A DNA stretch of 46,162 nucleotides, taken from positions 1 to 46,162 of the forward strand of contig JAFYRX010000023.1 of assembly GCA_017546725.1 (NCBI GenBank), in the 5' to 3' direction. Every line of letters begins with the position of its first letter. Position 1 is the first letter of the stretch. Shown one piece after another: positions 7,508 through 15,801 of the stretch. The DNA comes from Alistipes sp. Its GTDB lineage: Bacteria; Bacteroidota; Bacteroidia; Bacteroidales; Rikenellaceae. Position numbers and translations under genes: made by a program. The notes beneath the pieces are model-generated. The model was not told the origin of the DNA. It worked only from the letters and a program-made list of their open reading frames with translations, and did not search any database.

Positions 7508-8908
7508 ATGAAGATTAAACATTTGATTATAACATTGGTGCTCGCTGCGCTCTCGTTTAGCGCTATGGCCCAATCATCAGGGGATAGTAAAAAGGAGATT
7601 ATCAAGACAGGCTACAACTTCGGTCCCCTGCCCGCCGTAGCCTTCGATGCCGACAAGGGTTTCCAGTTGGGTGCACTGCTCAACATCTACGACTTCGGTA
7701 ACGGCTCGACCTACCCCAACCCCCGCCAACAGTGGTACTTCGAGGCCTCATTCTTTACAAAGGGCTCGCAACTCTATACCGTATCGTACGACAACCGATT
7801 CTCAATCCCTGGCGTACGCCTATCATCTACGTTCACAATGACGAACGACAAGGCGATGGACTTCTACGGTTTCAATGGTTATATGTCATACTTCGACCAC
7901 GAGATGGTGGCCTTGGGTAAGGACAAAGCCAACCTCGACAACTACATCTACACGCCGAAGTATCGTATCAATCGTATAGCGATGCTTTTCAAGACCGACT
8001 TTACGGGTAATATTTGGGACAACAAGTTCTTTTGGGAGGCTGGCTACCACTTGAGTTACTTCAAGCAGGGTGCTATCAACCGCGAGAAGATTAACAAGAA
8101 CAAGGACGAGGAGAAGATGTTCCCCGACGACGAGCCTACACTCTTTGAGCAGTACCGCAATTGGGGTATTATCTCTGACGAGGAGGCCGAGGGTGGCTTG
8201 AACAGCACCGTACGAGCAGGTCTTTTGTTCGACACACGTGACAAGGAGGGTGCCCCCTCACGCGGTATCTGGGCCGAGGGTCACTTGACTATGGCTCCCA
8301 AGTGGTTGGGTACAAAGATTCCCTACTACAAGTATTCGGCTACATTCCGTCAGTACCTGCCTATCGTCGATAACGACGTCCTCACATTCGCCTATCGCTT
8401 GAACTACGAGGGTACAATAGGCAAGGATGCCCCCTACTATGTACTCCCTTACATTACTGTGATGGGTGCATCGTACGACCGTGACGGTATGGGTGGCTAC
8501 CGCACAATCCGAGGTTTGATGCGTAACCGCGTACAAGGTCTTGATATGGCATCATACAATGCCGAGTTGCGTTGGCGTTTTGTCAACTTCGCACTCTGGA
8601 AGCAGAACATAGCCTTCGGTCTGAACGTATTCAGCGACGGTACGATGGTGACACGCAACTTCGATATGTCGTTCAAGGGTGACGAGCAGTACCGCCAAGA
8701 GTACAATGAGTATATGGCTTTGACGGGCAATCGCACAGCCGATATCCCGCACATCACTGTGGGTGGTGGTCTGCGCTTCATTATGAATCAGAACTTCATC
8801 GTGGCATTTGAGTATGGTCTGCCCGTGAGCAAGTTCAGCAAAGACCCCTTCATCAAGAATCAGGATGGCAACGGAGCCTTCTACATCAACACAGGTTTCC
8901 TGTTCTAA
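7508..8908 (+). CDS. BamA/TamA-like outer membrane beta-barrel protein
   Basis: This protein has 466 residues from the ATG at 7508. I chose that start because it gives a clean signal peptide (KIKHLIITLVLAALSFSAMA, then Q); a longer reading would overlap the acyltransferase. The mature part is rich in alternating aromatic strands. It contains RAGLLFDTRDKEGAPSRG, a surface-antigen (Omp85-type) block, and ends in the aromatic INTGFLF typical of barrels recognised by BamA. POTRA domains are not apparent, so it is a short barrel-only relative, not the essential BamA. The role is unknown, possibly export or lipid handling given the acyltransferase next to it. Confidence 0.82.
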   Translation: MKIKHLIITLVLAALSFSAMAQSSGDSKKEIIKTGYNFGPLPAVAFDADKGFQLGALLNIYDFGNGSTYPNPRQQWYFEASFFTKGSQLYTVSYDNRFSIPGVRLSSTFTMTNDKAMDFYGFNGYMSYFDHEMVALGKDKANLDNYIYTPKYRINRIAMLFKTDFTGNIWDNKFFWEAGYHLSYFKQGAINREKINKNKDEEKMFPDDEPTLFEQYRNWGIISDEEAEGGLNSTVRAGLLFDTRDKEGAPSRGIWAEGHLTMAPKWLGTKIPYYKYSATFRQYLPIVDNDVLTFAYRLNYEGTIGKDAPYYVLPYITVMGASYDRDGMGGYRTIRGLMRNRVQGLDMASYNAELRWRFVNFALWKQNIAFGLNVFSDGTMVTRNFDMSFKGDEQYRQEYNEYMALTGNRTADIPHITVGGGLRFIMNQNFIVAFEYGLPVSKFSKDPFIKNQDGNGAFYINTGFLF

Positions 8909-8937
8909 CCGACTACCAATAAAACTACTATAAAGCG

Positions 8938-8975
8938 AGAGGGTGTCCTTGTTGGACACCCTCTTTCTCTTTTGT
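8938..8975 (+). terminator. strong Rho-independent terminator
   Basis: A perfect 11-bp stem, AGAGGGTGTCC (8938-8948) with GGACACCCTCT (8954-8964), has a 5-base loop and is followed by TTCTCTTTTG. It lies between convergent genes and mainly serves the plus-strand operon. Confidence 0.92.
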
Positions 8976-9004
8976 TCCTTCTACTTGAAGTTGTATAACG
9001 TCAC

Positions 9005-10171
9005 CTAAAGTCGTTCAAGCAATTCTACCATCAACACTCCAAAGTGATTACCTACGGCATAACCCACGATACCAGCACCGAGGCCCGTTACCAGAGCCTT
9101 CTTGTTCTGCATAGCAGCCGACGCCATAGGTACAAAGGGGGGCGAGTTGATAAATGCAACCGATGATATCATCATCGAGTCGGCATCAACACGCATAAAT
9201 CGGCATACCACAGCGTGAATCAGTAGCGATATAAATACCGCAACCGACATAAATGCGAGTTGGTTGGCTCCGCCCGCAAGGTCGAGATTCGAGAAGTCGG
9301 CCATCGAAGCTATCGTGATGCTGAAGATATAGATAAGGTACATACCCACATCGTAACTCAAATCGAGTGCACGCACCTTAGGCATAAACGAGCAAGCCAC
9401 ACCCAGAGTCGTAAGCAACAAGATGAAGACCACCATAAACCAACCCTCAGGCATAAGCAGTGCCACACCAGCCGACACGGCTACAATGGCCAACGTATAG
9501 AGCAACATCTTACCCAACTGCTTAGCACCCTCACGTGTCCACAGACGGCGGTAGGGATTCTGTGCGGCAAGACGTATCTGCTCCTCAATCTCGGCCTTGT
9601 TCTCTGCCGACAGCACTTTCTCACGCTCACCATACAGACGGCGGAACAATCGGATGCCGACACTGAACAAAAAGACGAAATAGAGGAACGAGATGATTAT
9701 ATCATAGGAGTTGACCAATATAAATCGCTCGCTGTCAATCTTAAATATGGCCTGCAAAGCAGCAGCGTTGAGCGTACCACCTGTATACATTCCCGAAATG
9801 ATGCCACCTATCTCTGCGCCCTCCTCAACGTGGCAGCCAAACAGCAGGTAACCGACAATAACGGCAAGGCATACCGACGAGAAGCCACTCACTACCAACT
9901 TCAACTGCAAGCCCGCCTCACGGCTCGTGAAGTGACACCCAAAGAGCATCATAGGTATAGCCAGCGGAATCATCACATTGGGAATCATATCCTGCAACGA
10001 TTTAATACCTTCGGGCAGGAAGGGCAAATTGCCGATAACCATTCCGATGGCATACAGTACCATAATAGGCCCAATCTTGCCCAGCACCTTGTATCGGCGA
10101 CAAGCCCAGATAACGCCCGCAGGGGCTACACAAAAGAAGAGAGAGTAGATTATATATTCCAAAATAGTCAT
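9005..10171 (-). CDS. DUF819 family membrane protein
   Basis: A 388-residue multi-pass inner membrane protein with about ten or eleven hydrophobic segments. The blocks GGIISGMYTGGTLNAAAL and the C-terminal SSVAFINSPPFVPMASAAM are typical of DUF819 (YjcL-like) proteins, which resemble transporters with an inverted repeat. The substrate is unknown. A charged cytosolic loop of about 45 residues separates the halves (about 175-220). It is 27 bases downstream of the small Cys-rich gene and probably shares its promoter. It converges on the BamA-like gene. Confidence 0.85.
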   Translation of the reverse strand: MTILEYIIYSLFFCVAPAGVIWACRRYKVLGKIGPIMVLYAIGMVIGNLPFLPEGIKSLQDMIPNVMIPLAIPMMLFGCHFTSREAGLQLKLVVSGFSSVCLAVIVGYLLFGCHVEEGAEIGGIISGMYTGGTLNAAALQAIFKIDSERFILVNSYDIIISFLYFVFLFSVGIRLFRRLYGEREKVLSAENKAEIEEQIRLAAQNPYRRLWTREGAKQLGKMLLYTLAIVAVSAGVALLMPEGWFMVVFILLLTTLGVACSFMPKVRALDLSYDVGMYLIYIFSITIASMADFSNLDLAGGANQLAFMSVAVFISLLIHAVVCRFMRVDADSMMISSVAFINSPPFVPMASAAMQNKKALVTGLGAGIVGYAVGNHFGVLMVELLERL

Positions 10172-10198
10172 AACCGTAACTTAAAAATCCTTAATTCG

Positions 10199-10318
10199 TC
10201 ATTTCTCGGCTCTTGGCATAGCACCGCAACCGAAACAGGGGCCTTCGACGTGCTGCGAATGGTCGGTCTCGACCATCTGTCGCACATTGGATGCTCGGCC
10301 ACCACAGCGGCAAATCAC
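10199..10318 (-). CDS. small Cys-rich (zinc-ribbon-like) protein
   Basis: This is a 39-residue reading frame with a GTG start; a TTG one codon earlier also fits. It begins ICRCGG and ends with PCFGC, giving paired CxC and CxxC knuckles that could bind one zinc. The start follows a TAACTTTG -7 box by about 27 bases, so a transcript would begin just before it. There is no in-frame ATG between the promoter and the coding part. It precedes the DUF819 gene by 27 bases. I do not recognise a family. Conservation of the cysteines is the only argument for function. Confidence 0.5.
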   Translation of the reverse strand: MICRCGGRASNVRQMVETDHSQHVEGPCFGCGAMPRAEK

Positions 10319-10344
10319 CAAACCCAAATAAAAAACATATATTG

Positions 10345-10352
10345 CAAAGTTA
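10345..10352 (-). promoter_or_regulatory. -7 box for the small Cys-rich gene and DUF819 gene
   Basis: TAACTTTG on the minus strand is an exact TAnnTTTG match in the divergent gap. The predicted start is near 10338. No TTG is found at -33 spacing. Confidence 0.55.
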
Positions 10353-10396
10353 CAATAATTTCCCTTAAAACCCGCCACAGTATGCCATAAAATTCG

Positions 10397-10404
10397 TATA
10401 TTTG
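10397..10404 (+). promoter_or_regulatory. -7 box for the deformylase operon
   Basis: TATATTTG is an exact TAnnTTTG match. It is 27 bases before the deformylase ATG, with the start predicted near 10411, giving a leader of about 20 nt. It is divergent from the minus-strand promoter 45 bases away. Confidence 0.6.
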
Positions 10405-10431
10405 TCAATAGCATTTTCAGCAAAATAAACT

Positions 10432-11010
10432 ATGAAACGTCTAATACTTCAAATATTTGCGATGACACTACTTATGAGTTGCTCCTCGGAATTTACATCT
10501 GCGGAGCGAGAGATTATCTACAGTGGCGAAAGCGAAATAATGCGGGTTATGAGCATAGCAAACGAGCAGGACTCACTACTGCTACGCACCCCGTCGAAGC
10601 CGCTTAACAAAAAGTTACTCCAGCAGGATGAGTTCCAGACACTTTGCTTTCGTATGCTCGCTACGGTACAGAACCCCGAGAACGAGGGTGTCGGCATTGC
10701 AGCACCGCAGGTCGGCATACTACGCCGTCTGGTTGCCGTACAACGATTCGACAAGGAGGGCAAGCCCTTTGAGTTCTTCATCAATCCCGAAATTGTAGAT
10801 AAAGACTCAACGCTTGTCGCAGGTGGCGAAGGCTGCCTGTCTGTGCCCGAAATATATGACGATGTGGAGCGCTCACAACGCATCACCCTGCGATATTACG
10901 ATGCCGACTTCGTGCAGCACGAGGAGGTAATAGAGGGCTTCACGGCTGTGATATTCCAGCACGAGATTGACCACCTCGACGGCAAACTTTTCATAGATTA
11001 CTTACAATAA
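10432..11010 (+). CDS. peptide deformylase with lipoprotein signal
   Basis: This 192-residue protein is clearly a peptide deformylase. GVGIAAPQ (86-93), EGCLS (133-137) and QHEIDH (176-181) supply the metal ligands Cys135, His177 and His181 and the catalytic Glu178. The enzyme removes formyl groups from N-terminal methionine. The N-terminus is unusual: a basic start, a hydrophobic core and LLMSC with Cys17 form a lipobox, so the protein should be exported and lipid-anchored. Cytosolic deformylases lack this. All catalytic residues are kept, so it is probably active on formylated peptides outside the cytosol, or its targets differ. It is 12 bases before the DUF2264 gene, also exported. Confidence 0.92.
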   Translation: MKRLILQIFAMTLLMSCSSEFTSAEREIIYSGESEIMRVMSIANEQDSLLLRTPSKPLNKKLLQQDEFQTLCFRMLATVQNPENEGVGIAAPQVGILRRLVAVQRFDKEGKPFEFFINPEIVDKDSTLVAGGEGCLSVPEIYDDVERSQRITLRYYDADFVQHEEVIEGFTAVIFQHEIDHLDGKLFIDYLQ

Positions 11011-11022
11011 TTTTCCAAAGAC

Positions 11023-12267
11023 ATGACAAAGCGAACCCTTACTTTGGCGTTACTTTTGGCTACGATAGTTAGCATCACCGACCTCTATGCCGCATCGCCT
11101 AAAGCGGCCCGAAAATATTGGGTAAACACTATGTTGCGCATAGCAACTCCCGTATATGAAAACCTCGCCAACGAGACCTTACGCGAGAATATGCCCGTAG
11201 AGGTCAATGACGGCTCGACGACGGGTAAGCGTGCCGACGTGAGCCATTTGGAGGCGCTTGGTCGCTCGTTCAACGGAATAGCCCCCTGGCTTAACTTGGG
11301 CGAGGAGGATAGCGCCGAGGGCAAGCAACGTGAGGAGATGACAGAACTCGTTATCAAAGCCATCACCAATGCCGTAAACCCCTCAAGCCCCGACTATCTG
11401 CCTTTCGACGGACCTGGCACACAACCGCTGGTCGATGCAGCCTTCTTTGCGCAGGGCTTACTCCGTTCGAAGGATGTCATTTGGCCACGATTGGATGAGG
11501 TTACCCGCCAGAGAATCATCGACGAGTTCAAGCGCTCGCGCAAGATTCGTGCGTGGGAGAATAATTGGCTGCTCTTCTCGGCAACCGTCGAGGCCGCATT
11601 GCTCCACTTCACGGGCGAGTGTGACTTCTCGAAGATAAAGTATGCGCTGGACCGCCACAACGAATGGTACAAGGGCGACGGCTGGTATGGCGACGGCAAG
11701 ACCTTCCACCTCGACTTCTACAATAGTTATGTCATTCAGCCGATGCTGGTCGACGTTTCGGCCGTACTAAAGGCCAATGCCAACAAAAGTGAGGAGTACG
11801 CCACCTATGGTGCAATGTACGACACCTACCTTAAGCGTATGGCTCGTTATGCGGCACAGCAGGAGATGATGATTTCGCCCGAAGGTACGTTCCCGATGTT
11901 GGGGCGCTCGTGCGGCTATCGCTACGGCGCATTTCAGGCACTTGCTCACACCTCATTGCTGGGTGCGTTGAGCGAGGGCATATCACCTGCGCAGGTACGC
12001 TCGGCACTGACTGCCGTCATCAAGCGCCAAACAGTAAAGGATATGTTCGACAAGGAGGGTTGGCTGACGTTGGGATTTTGCGGACATCAGCCCGATGTAG
12101 CCGAGAGTTATGTATCGACGGGAAGTGCTTACCTCTGCTGCTTCGTATTCTTGCCGTTGGGATTGCCCGCCGATGCGGAGTTCTGGAGCGCAAAAGATGA
12201 GAAGTGGTCGTCACAACGTGTATGGTCGGGCGAACTCGTTATGCGCGATGCCGCCGTAAATTATTAG
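11023..12267 (+). CDS. DUF2264 family exported protein
   Basis: A 414-residue protein with an N-terminal signal peptide (TLALLLATIVSITDLYA). DUF2264 proteins have an alpha/alpha-toroid fold like glycoside hydrolases and lyases. Visible family blocks are GWYGDGKTFHLDFYNSYVIQ near residues 226-245 and the RSCGYRYGAFQ segment near 297. An enzymatic role on glycans is possible but not proven for the family. It follows the lipoprotein deformylase closely and shares its promoter. It converges on the MATE gene, with 18 bases between stops. Confidence 0.85.
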   Translation: MTKRTLTLALLLATIVSITDLYAASPKAARKYWVNTMLRIATPVYENLANETLRENMPVEVNDGSTTGKRADVSHLEALGRSFNGIAPWLNLGEEDSAEGKQREEMTELVIKAITNAVNPSSPDYLPFDGPGTQPLVDAAFFAQGLLRSKDVIWPRLDEVTRQRIIDEFKRSRKIRAWENNWLLFSATVEAALLHFTGECDFSKIKYALDRHNEWYKGDGWYGDGKTFHLDFYNSYVIQPMLVDVSAVLKANANKSEEYATYGAMYDTYLKRMARYAAQQEMMISPEGTFPMLGRSCGYRYGAFQALAHTSLLGALSEGISPAQVRSALTAVIKRQTVKDMFDKEGWLTLGFCGHQPDVAESYVSTGSAYLCCFVFLPLGLPADAEFWSAKDEKWSSQRVWSGELVMRDAAVNY

Positions 12268-12285
12268 GTCAATAAGAATCTGCTA

Positions 12286-13671
12286 TTAAATAGATTTCTC
12301 CAACGAGGGATTTTCGCGCAGTTTGCGCAGTTGCGGTATGAGGAGCAGAGCCGCCAGCACCGATGATGTAAAGTCGGCAATGGGGATAGAGTACCATACG
12401 CCGTCACCGCCCCACCAACGTGGCAGGATGAACAACAGCGGTACGATAAACAACATCTGACGTGATACCGAGAGCAGGATTGCTCGCTTGGGCTTGCCGA
12501 TGTGCTGGAAGAAGTTACCTGCAACGATATTGAAACCTACGATGGGCAACATCAATACAAGTATGCGCAGACCTCGAGCCGATGCCTCGATGAGTGCTGT
12601 GGCGTCACCCGTACCATCCTCGCTAACGAAGATTTGCACCACCTGATAGGGGAACAATTCGCATATAACAAATCCCAGCGTCGTAGTCGCAACTCCCCAC
12701 CATACCGTCATCCACAGGACTTTGCGCACACGGTCGAACTTACGTGCTCCGTAGTTGTAGCCCGCAATGGGTTGCATACCCTGTGTGAGTCCCATAACGA
12801 CCATCGTAAAGAGGAACGCCACACGGTTGGCTATGCCGTAGGCACCGATAGAGAGGTCGCCTCCGTGCGTACGCAAGGTGTTATTTACCAAAATCACCAC
12901 CACGCAGGCGCACGACTGAATCATAAATGGCGCCATACCCACCGAGATGATATTCTTGATGATATCCCAATGCAGACGGAAGGCATCACGATGGAACTGC
13001 AAGAAACTTTTGGGGCTCGAGAAGTGTACAATCTGCACTACAACCGACACCAACTGCGCTATAACGGTAGCCCACGCCGAGCCAGCGATACCCCAACCGA
13101 ATACGAATATAAAGAGCCAATCGAGCAGGGCATTAAGCGCAACGGCAAATATAGTGATATTCATCGCCTTACCAGGATAGCCCGCCACTCGCAGCATACA
13201 GTTCAGGCCGTGATACAGATGTGTGATGATATTACCATAAAGGATTATGCGCATATACTCGCGCGCATAGGGCAGAGTCTGCTCGCTCGCACCAAAGAAG
13301 TAGAGCAACTCATCGAGGTAGAACAATCCAAAGAAGGTCAAGACAATACCCATCACCACATTCAGCGAGACTACATTGCCAAGAATAGTCTCGGCTGCGG
13401 GCTTATTGCCCTGCCCCAAGCGGATTGAGGTCAATGCCGCCGAACCTGCACCTACCATAGCGCCAAAGGCGGCCGTGAGATTCATCATAGGCATCGTCAA
13501 GGCCAATCCCGTAATAGCCAACGGGCCAACACCCTGACCTACGAATATACTATCGATGATATTGTATAACGATGCGGCCACCTGCGCGATGATTGCAGGC
13601 ATCGCGTATTGCTTAAGCAAGGTGGAGATTTTATCTGTACCTAATGATTGAGGTGAACCGCTCTTATTCAT
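12286..13671 (-). CDS. MATE family efflux transporter
   Basis: A 461-residue, twelve-segment membrane protein of the MATE family, which exports drugs or metabolites using sodium or proton gradients. Typical blocks are MPAIIAQVAASLYNIIDSIFVG at the start, GLALTMPMMNLTAAFG, and TQGMQPIAGYNYGAR in the second half. The ATG at 13671 was chosen over one 18 codons upstream because an exact -7 box lies between the two. Its substrate is unknown. It is the last gene of the minus-strand run, but the promoter suggests separate transcription. Confidence 0.92.
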   Translation of the reverse strand: MNKSGSPQSLGTDKISTLLKQYAMPAIIAQVAASLYNIIDSIFVGQGVGPLAITGLALTMPMMNLTAAFGAMVGAGSAALTSIRLGQGNKPAAETILGNVVSLNVVMGIVLTFFGLFYLDELLYFFGASEQTLPYAREYMRIILYGNIITHLYHGLNCMLRVAGYPGKAMNITIFAVALNALLDWLFIFVFGWGIAGSAWATVIAQLVSVVVQIVHFSSPKSFLQFHRDAFRLHWDIIKNIISVGMAPFMIQSCACVVVILVNNTLRTHGGDLSIGAYGIANRVAFLFTMVVMGLTQGMQPIAGYNYGARKFDRVRKVLWMTVWWGVATTTLGFVICELFPYQVVQIFVSEDGTGDATALIEASARGLRILVLMLPIVGFNIVAGNFFQHIGKPKRAILLSVSRQMLFIVPLLFILPRWWGGDGVWYSIPIADFTSSVLAALLLIPQLRKLRENPSLEKSI

Positions 13672-13676
13672 AACCG

Positions 13677-13684
13677 CAAAGTTA
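13677..13684 (-). promoter_or_regulatory. -7 box abutting the MATE start codon
   Basis: TAACTTTG on the minus strand ends only 5 bases before the ATG. Sigma-ABfr promoters start 5-7 bases after this box, so the transcript would begin at or next to the start codon. Confidence 0.55.
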
Positions 13685-13755
13685 CGATTTTTTTCGTTAC
13701 CATATACCTTTTTTATGCGGTACAATATCTATTTAGGCAAATTTGATGCTACGGA

Positions 13756-14409
13756 CTATCTTGTTTCAGGGAGTGTACAGACAACAATATGCTCCTCATC
13801 GAGCCACAACATCTGCATATCGACCAACGAATCTTCCACTCGGCCAACGATTGTGGCTGCCGCAAAATCTATTGCACAAATATGAATATCGCTCCTGAAA
13901 TCCAGCCCCTCGCGTTGCGCCAACTTATAAAGTGCCTCCTTGGCGCACCACACAGTAGCCTCAAAACGAGGATTATCGCTCAAACGGCGCTCCTCATCAG
14001 TGATGTAACGACTACTCACACGCTCAAAATTTCGCGCCATCTGCTCTACATCGACGCCACACGGCTGTGACGAGAGCATCACAGCAACCATATCACGACA
14101 ATGCGATACGGAGATATAGCGATACGACACCCCATCCTTAACGATGGCATATCGCAACTGCGGAGCACCCTGATTATTATACGTGATTTCTACATTTTGA
14201 TTAGCGACCTTGCGTAACATCTGTCGCCACGCCAATCGCTCGGCCCTGCGCGAAGGAGCAGAGAAGGACTCTATAGACTTTAGTTCATCTTCATTTGCAG
14301 CGGCCACCAACTCCTCTAAAGGAGCAATCTTACCAATAGCCAACAAAGCCGCACCCCCGCCAACAGAGATGACCTCGGGCATAGAAGTATGGTCGTTACT
14401 TTTCTCCAT
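13756..14409 (-). CDS. 4'-phosphopantetheinyl transferase superfamily protein
   Basis: This 217-residue enzyme transfers the phosphopantetheine arm of CoA to a serine of a carrier protein. Its Sfp/AcpT-type signature is intact: GVDVE at 118-122 (magnesium-binding acids) and WCAKEALYK at 154-162. The length fits the Sfp-like class, so it may activate ACP or a secondary-metabolism carrier. No carrier gene is visible nearby. The start codon overlaps the end of the gldE-like gene by 14 bases, implying translational coupling. An in-frame ATG nine codons later is an alternative. Confidence 0.88.
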   Translation of the reverse strand: MEKSNDHTSMPEVISVGGGAALLAIGKIAPLEELVAAANEDELKSIESFSAPSRRAERLAWRQMLRKVANQNVEITYNNQGAPQLRYAIVKDGVSYRYISVSHCRDMVAVMLSSQPCGVDVEQMARNFERVSSRYITDEERRLSDNPRFEATVWCAKEALYKLAQREGLDFRSDIHICAIDFAAATIVGRVEDSLVDMQMLWLDEEHIVVCTLPETR

Positions 14410-15697
14410 CGCTCTGCTGACCTACGATGACCTTTATCTTATCGACTCTGCGGCCATCCATCTTCTGAACCGAGAAGCGTACATTGTGAGCCTCGACAGT
14501 ATCGCCTTTCTTGAGCAGGTCACGACGCAACTCCAGCATCAAACCCGCCAATGTCTCGGCACGTCCCTGCACGTCGGCAAAAATATCCTCTTCGACACCT
14601 ACGACACGCTCGAAATCTACGATGTGAGTCTTGCCGTCGAAGATGTAGGTATTGGCATTCAGTCGCTCGTAGAATGATTCATCCTCGTCGCTCTCGTCCG
14701 ATATCTCGCCCACGACCTCCTCCAAAATGTCCTCTAACGAGACGAGGCCCTGCGTAGCACCATACTCATCTACGACGATGGCAACGTGAATCTTATTCTC
14801 CTGAAAATCGCGCAACAGGTCATCAATCTTCTTATGCTTCGGCACGAAATAGATTTTACGCAACAACTGCTGCCAGCCAAATTCGTTGCCACAAGAGATG
14901 TAAGGCAACAAATCCTTGACGTACAACGCACCCTTGATGTTATCCAAATCCTCATCGTAAACAGGTATGCGCGAATATCCCGACTCTATGATTACGGCCT
15001 TCACCTGCTCGAACGTAGCCTTTATATCGAGAGCCGTAATATCAATGCGCGGACGCATAATCTCCTCAACTTCGGTATTCACGAAATTGACTATACCCTC
15101 CAACATCTGATGCTCCTCCTCCGATTGAGCCGAGCCACGAGCCAAATCCACAGCGTCGGCCAACTCCTCCATCGAGATTTCAGCATTACGCGTCGCAAGG
15201 CGGCTGATACGGCCACCCGTACGCACCAGAACATAAATCATTGGCCAGCAGATGTATTGGAATAGTTTGATGGGATAGACCACCACCCTACCAAACTGCT
15301 TGGGGTTACTCTGCGAAAGCACTTTGGGGAGAATCTCACCAAAGAGCAGCAGCAGGAACGTAACGAGCACCGTCTTGAACAGGAACTCAAAACGGTGGAA
15401 CTCGAACAAGGCATCCATAATATTCGACGAGAGTATTACGATGCCTATATTTACAAGATTATTAGTTACAAGAATCGTAGCCAGCAAGGTATCGACATTG
15501 CCCAACAAGCCCAGGATAGCCTTGTCGCGCACATCGCCCTTCTCACGCATACGTTGCAGGTCAGAAGGGCTAAGCGAGAAGAATGCCACCTCCGAACCCG
15601 ACGCCAAAGCCGATATGGTAAGCAGCAAAAGCAACACCACTCCCATAACAGCAACATCAAGCGAAAAGCCCAGATATGTAATTACCGTCTCTCCCAA
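14396..15697 (-). CDS. gldE: GldE-like CNNM/CBS/CorC domain protein
   Basis: This 433-residue inner membrane protein has the HlyC/CorC layout: a CNNM domain with about four membrane segments (10-170), two CBS domains (about 200-330) and a C-terminal CorC/HlyC domain (about 345-425). The start SALASGSEVAFFSLSPSDL is a typical CNNM block, and VDEYGATQGLVSLEDILEEVVGEI is the CBS hallmark. Relatives move magnesium or cobalt, and in Bacteroidetes this version is called gliding motility protein GldE although gut species do not glide. It lies downstream of ftsZ and overlaps the phosphopantetheinyl transferase gene. The gldE name is by family resemblance. Confidence 0.85.
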   Translation of the reverse strand: MGETVITYLGFSLDVAVMGVVLLLLLTISALASGSEVAFFSLSPSDLQRMREKGDVRDKAILGLLGNVDTLLATILVTNNLVNIGIVILSSNIMDALFEFHRFEFLFKTVLVTFLLLLFGEILPKVLSQSNPKQFGRVVVYPIKLFQYICWPMIYVLVRTGGRISRLATRNAEISMEELADAVDLARGSAQSEEEHQMLEGIVNFVNTEVEEIMRPRIDITALDIKATFEQVKAVIIESGYSRIPVYDEDLDNIKGALYVKDLLPYISCGNEFGWQQLLRKIYFVPKHKKIDDLLRDFQENKIHVAIVVDEYGATQGLVSLEDILEEVVGEISDESDEDESFYERLNANTYIFDGKTHIVDFERVVGVEEDIFADVQGRAETLAGLMLELRRDLLKKGDTVEAHNVRFSVQKMDGRRVDKIKVIVGQQSDGEK

Positions 15698-15801
15698 ATT
15701 ACTCTTTCGTTCAAATTACAGCCCCTCATTGCATATTAGCGCATACGAAAACACGCCTACTCTCGAGGCCCTACTCTCAACGACCTATCGTTTATCCTCT
15801 A

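Noticed and set aside
9260-10390. A 376-residue plus-strand reading frame over the DUF819 gene
   Set aside because: It is a reverse-strand shadow, with the DUF819 motifs intact on the minus strand.
12502-13428. A 308-residue plus-strand reading frame antisense to the MATE gene
   Set aside because: Composition is His/Arg/Gln-rich as expected for a reverse shadow of a membrane protein gene; the MATE family signature on the other strand is clear.
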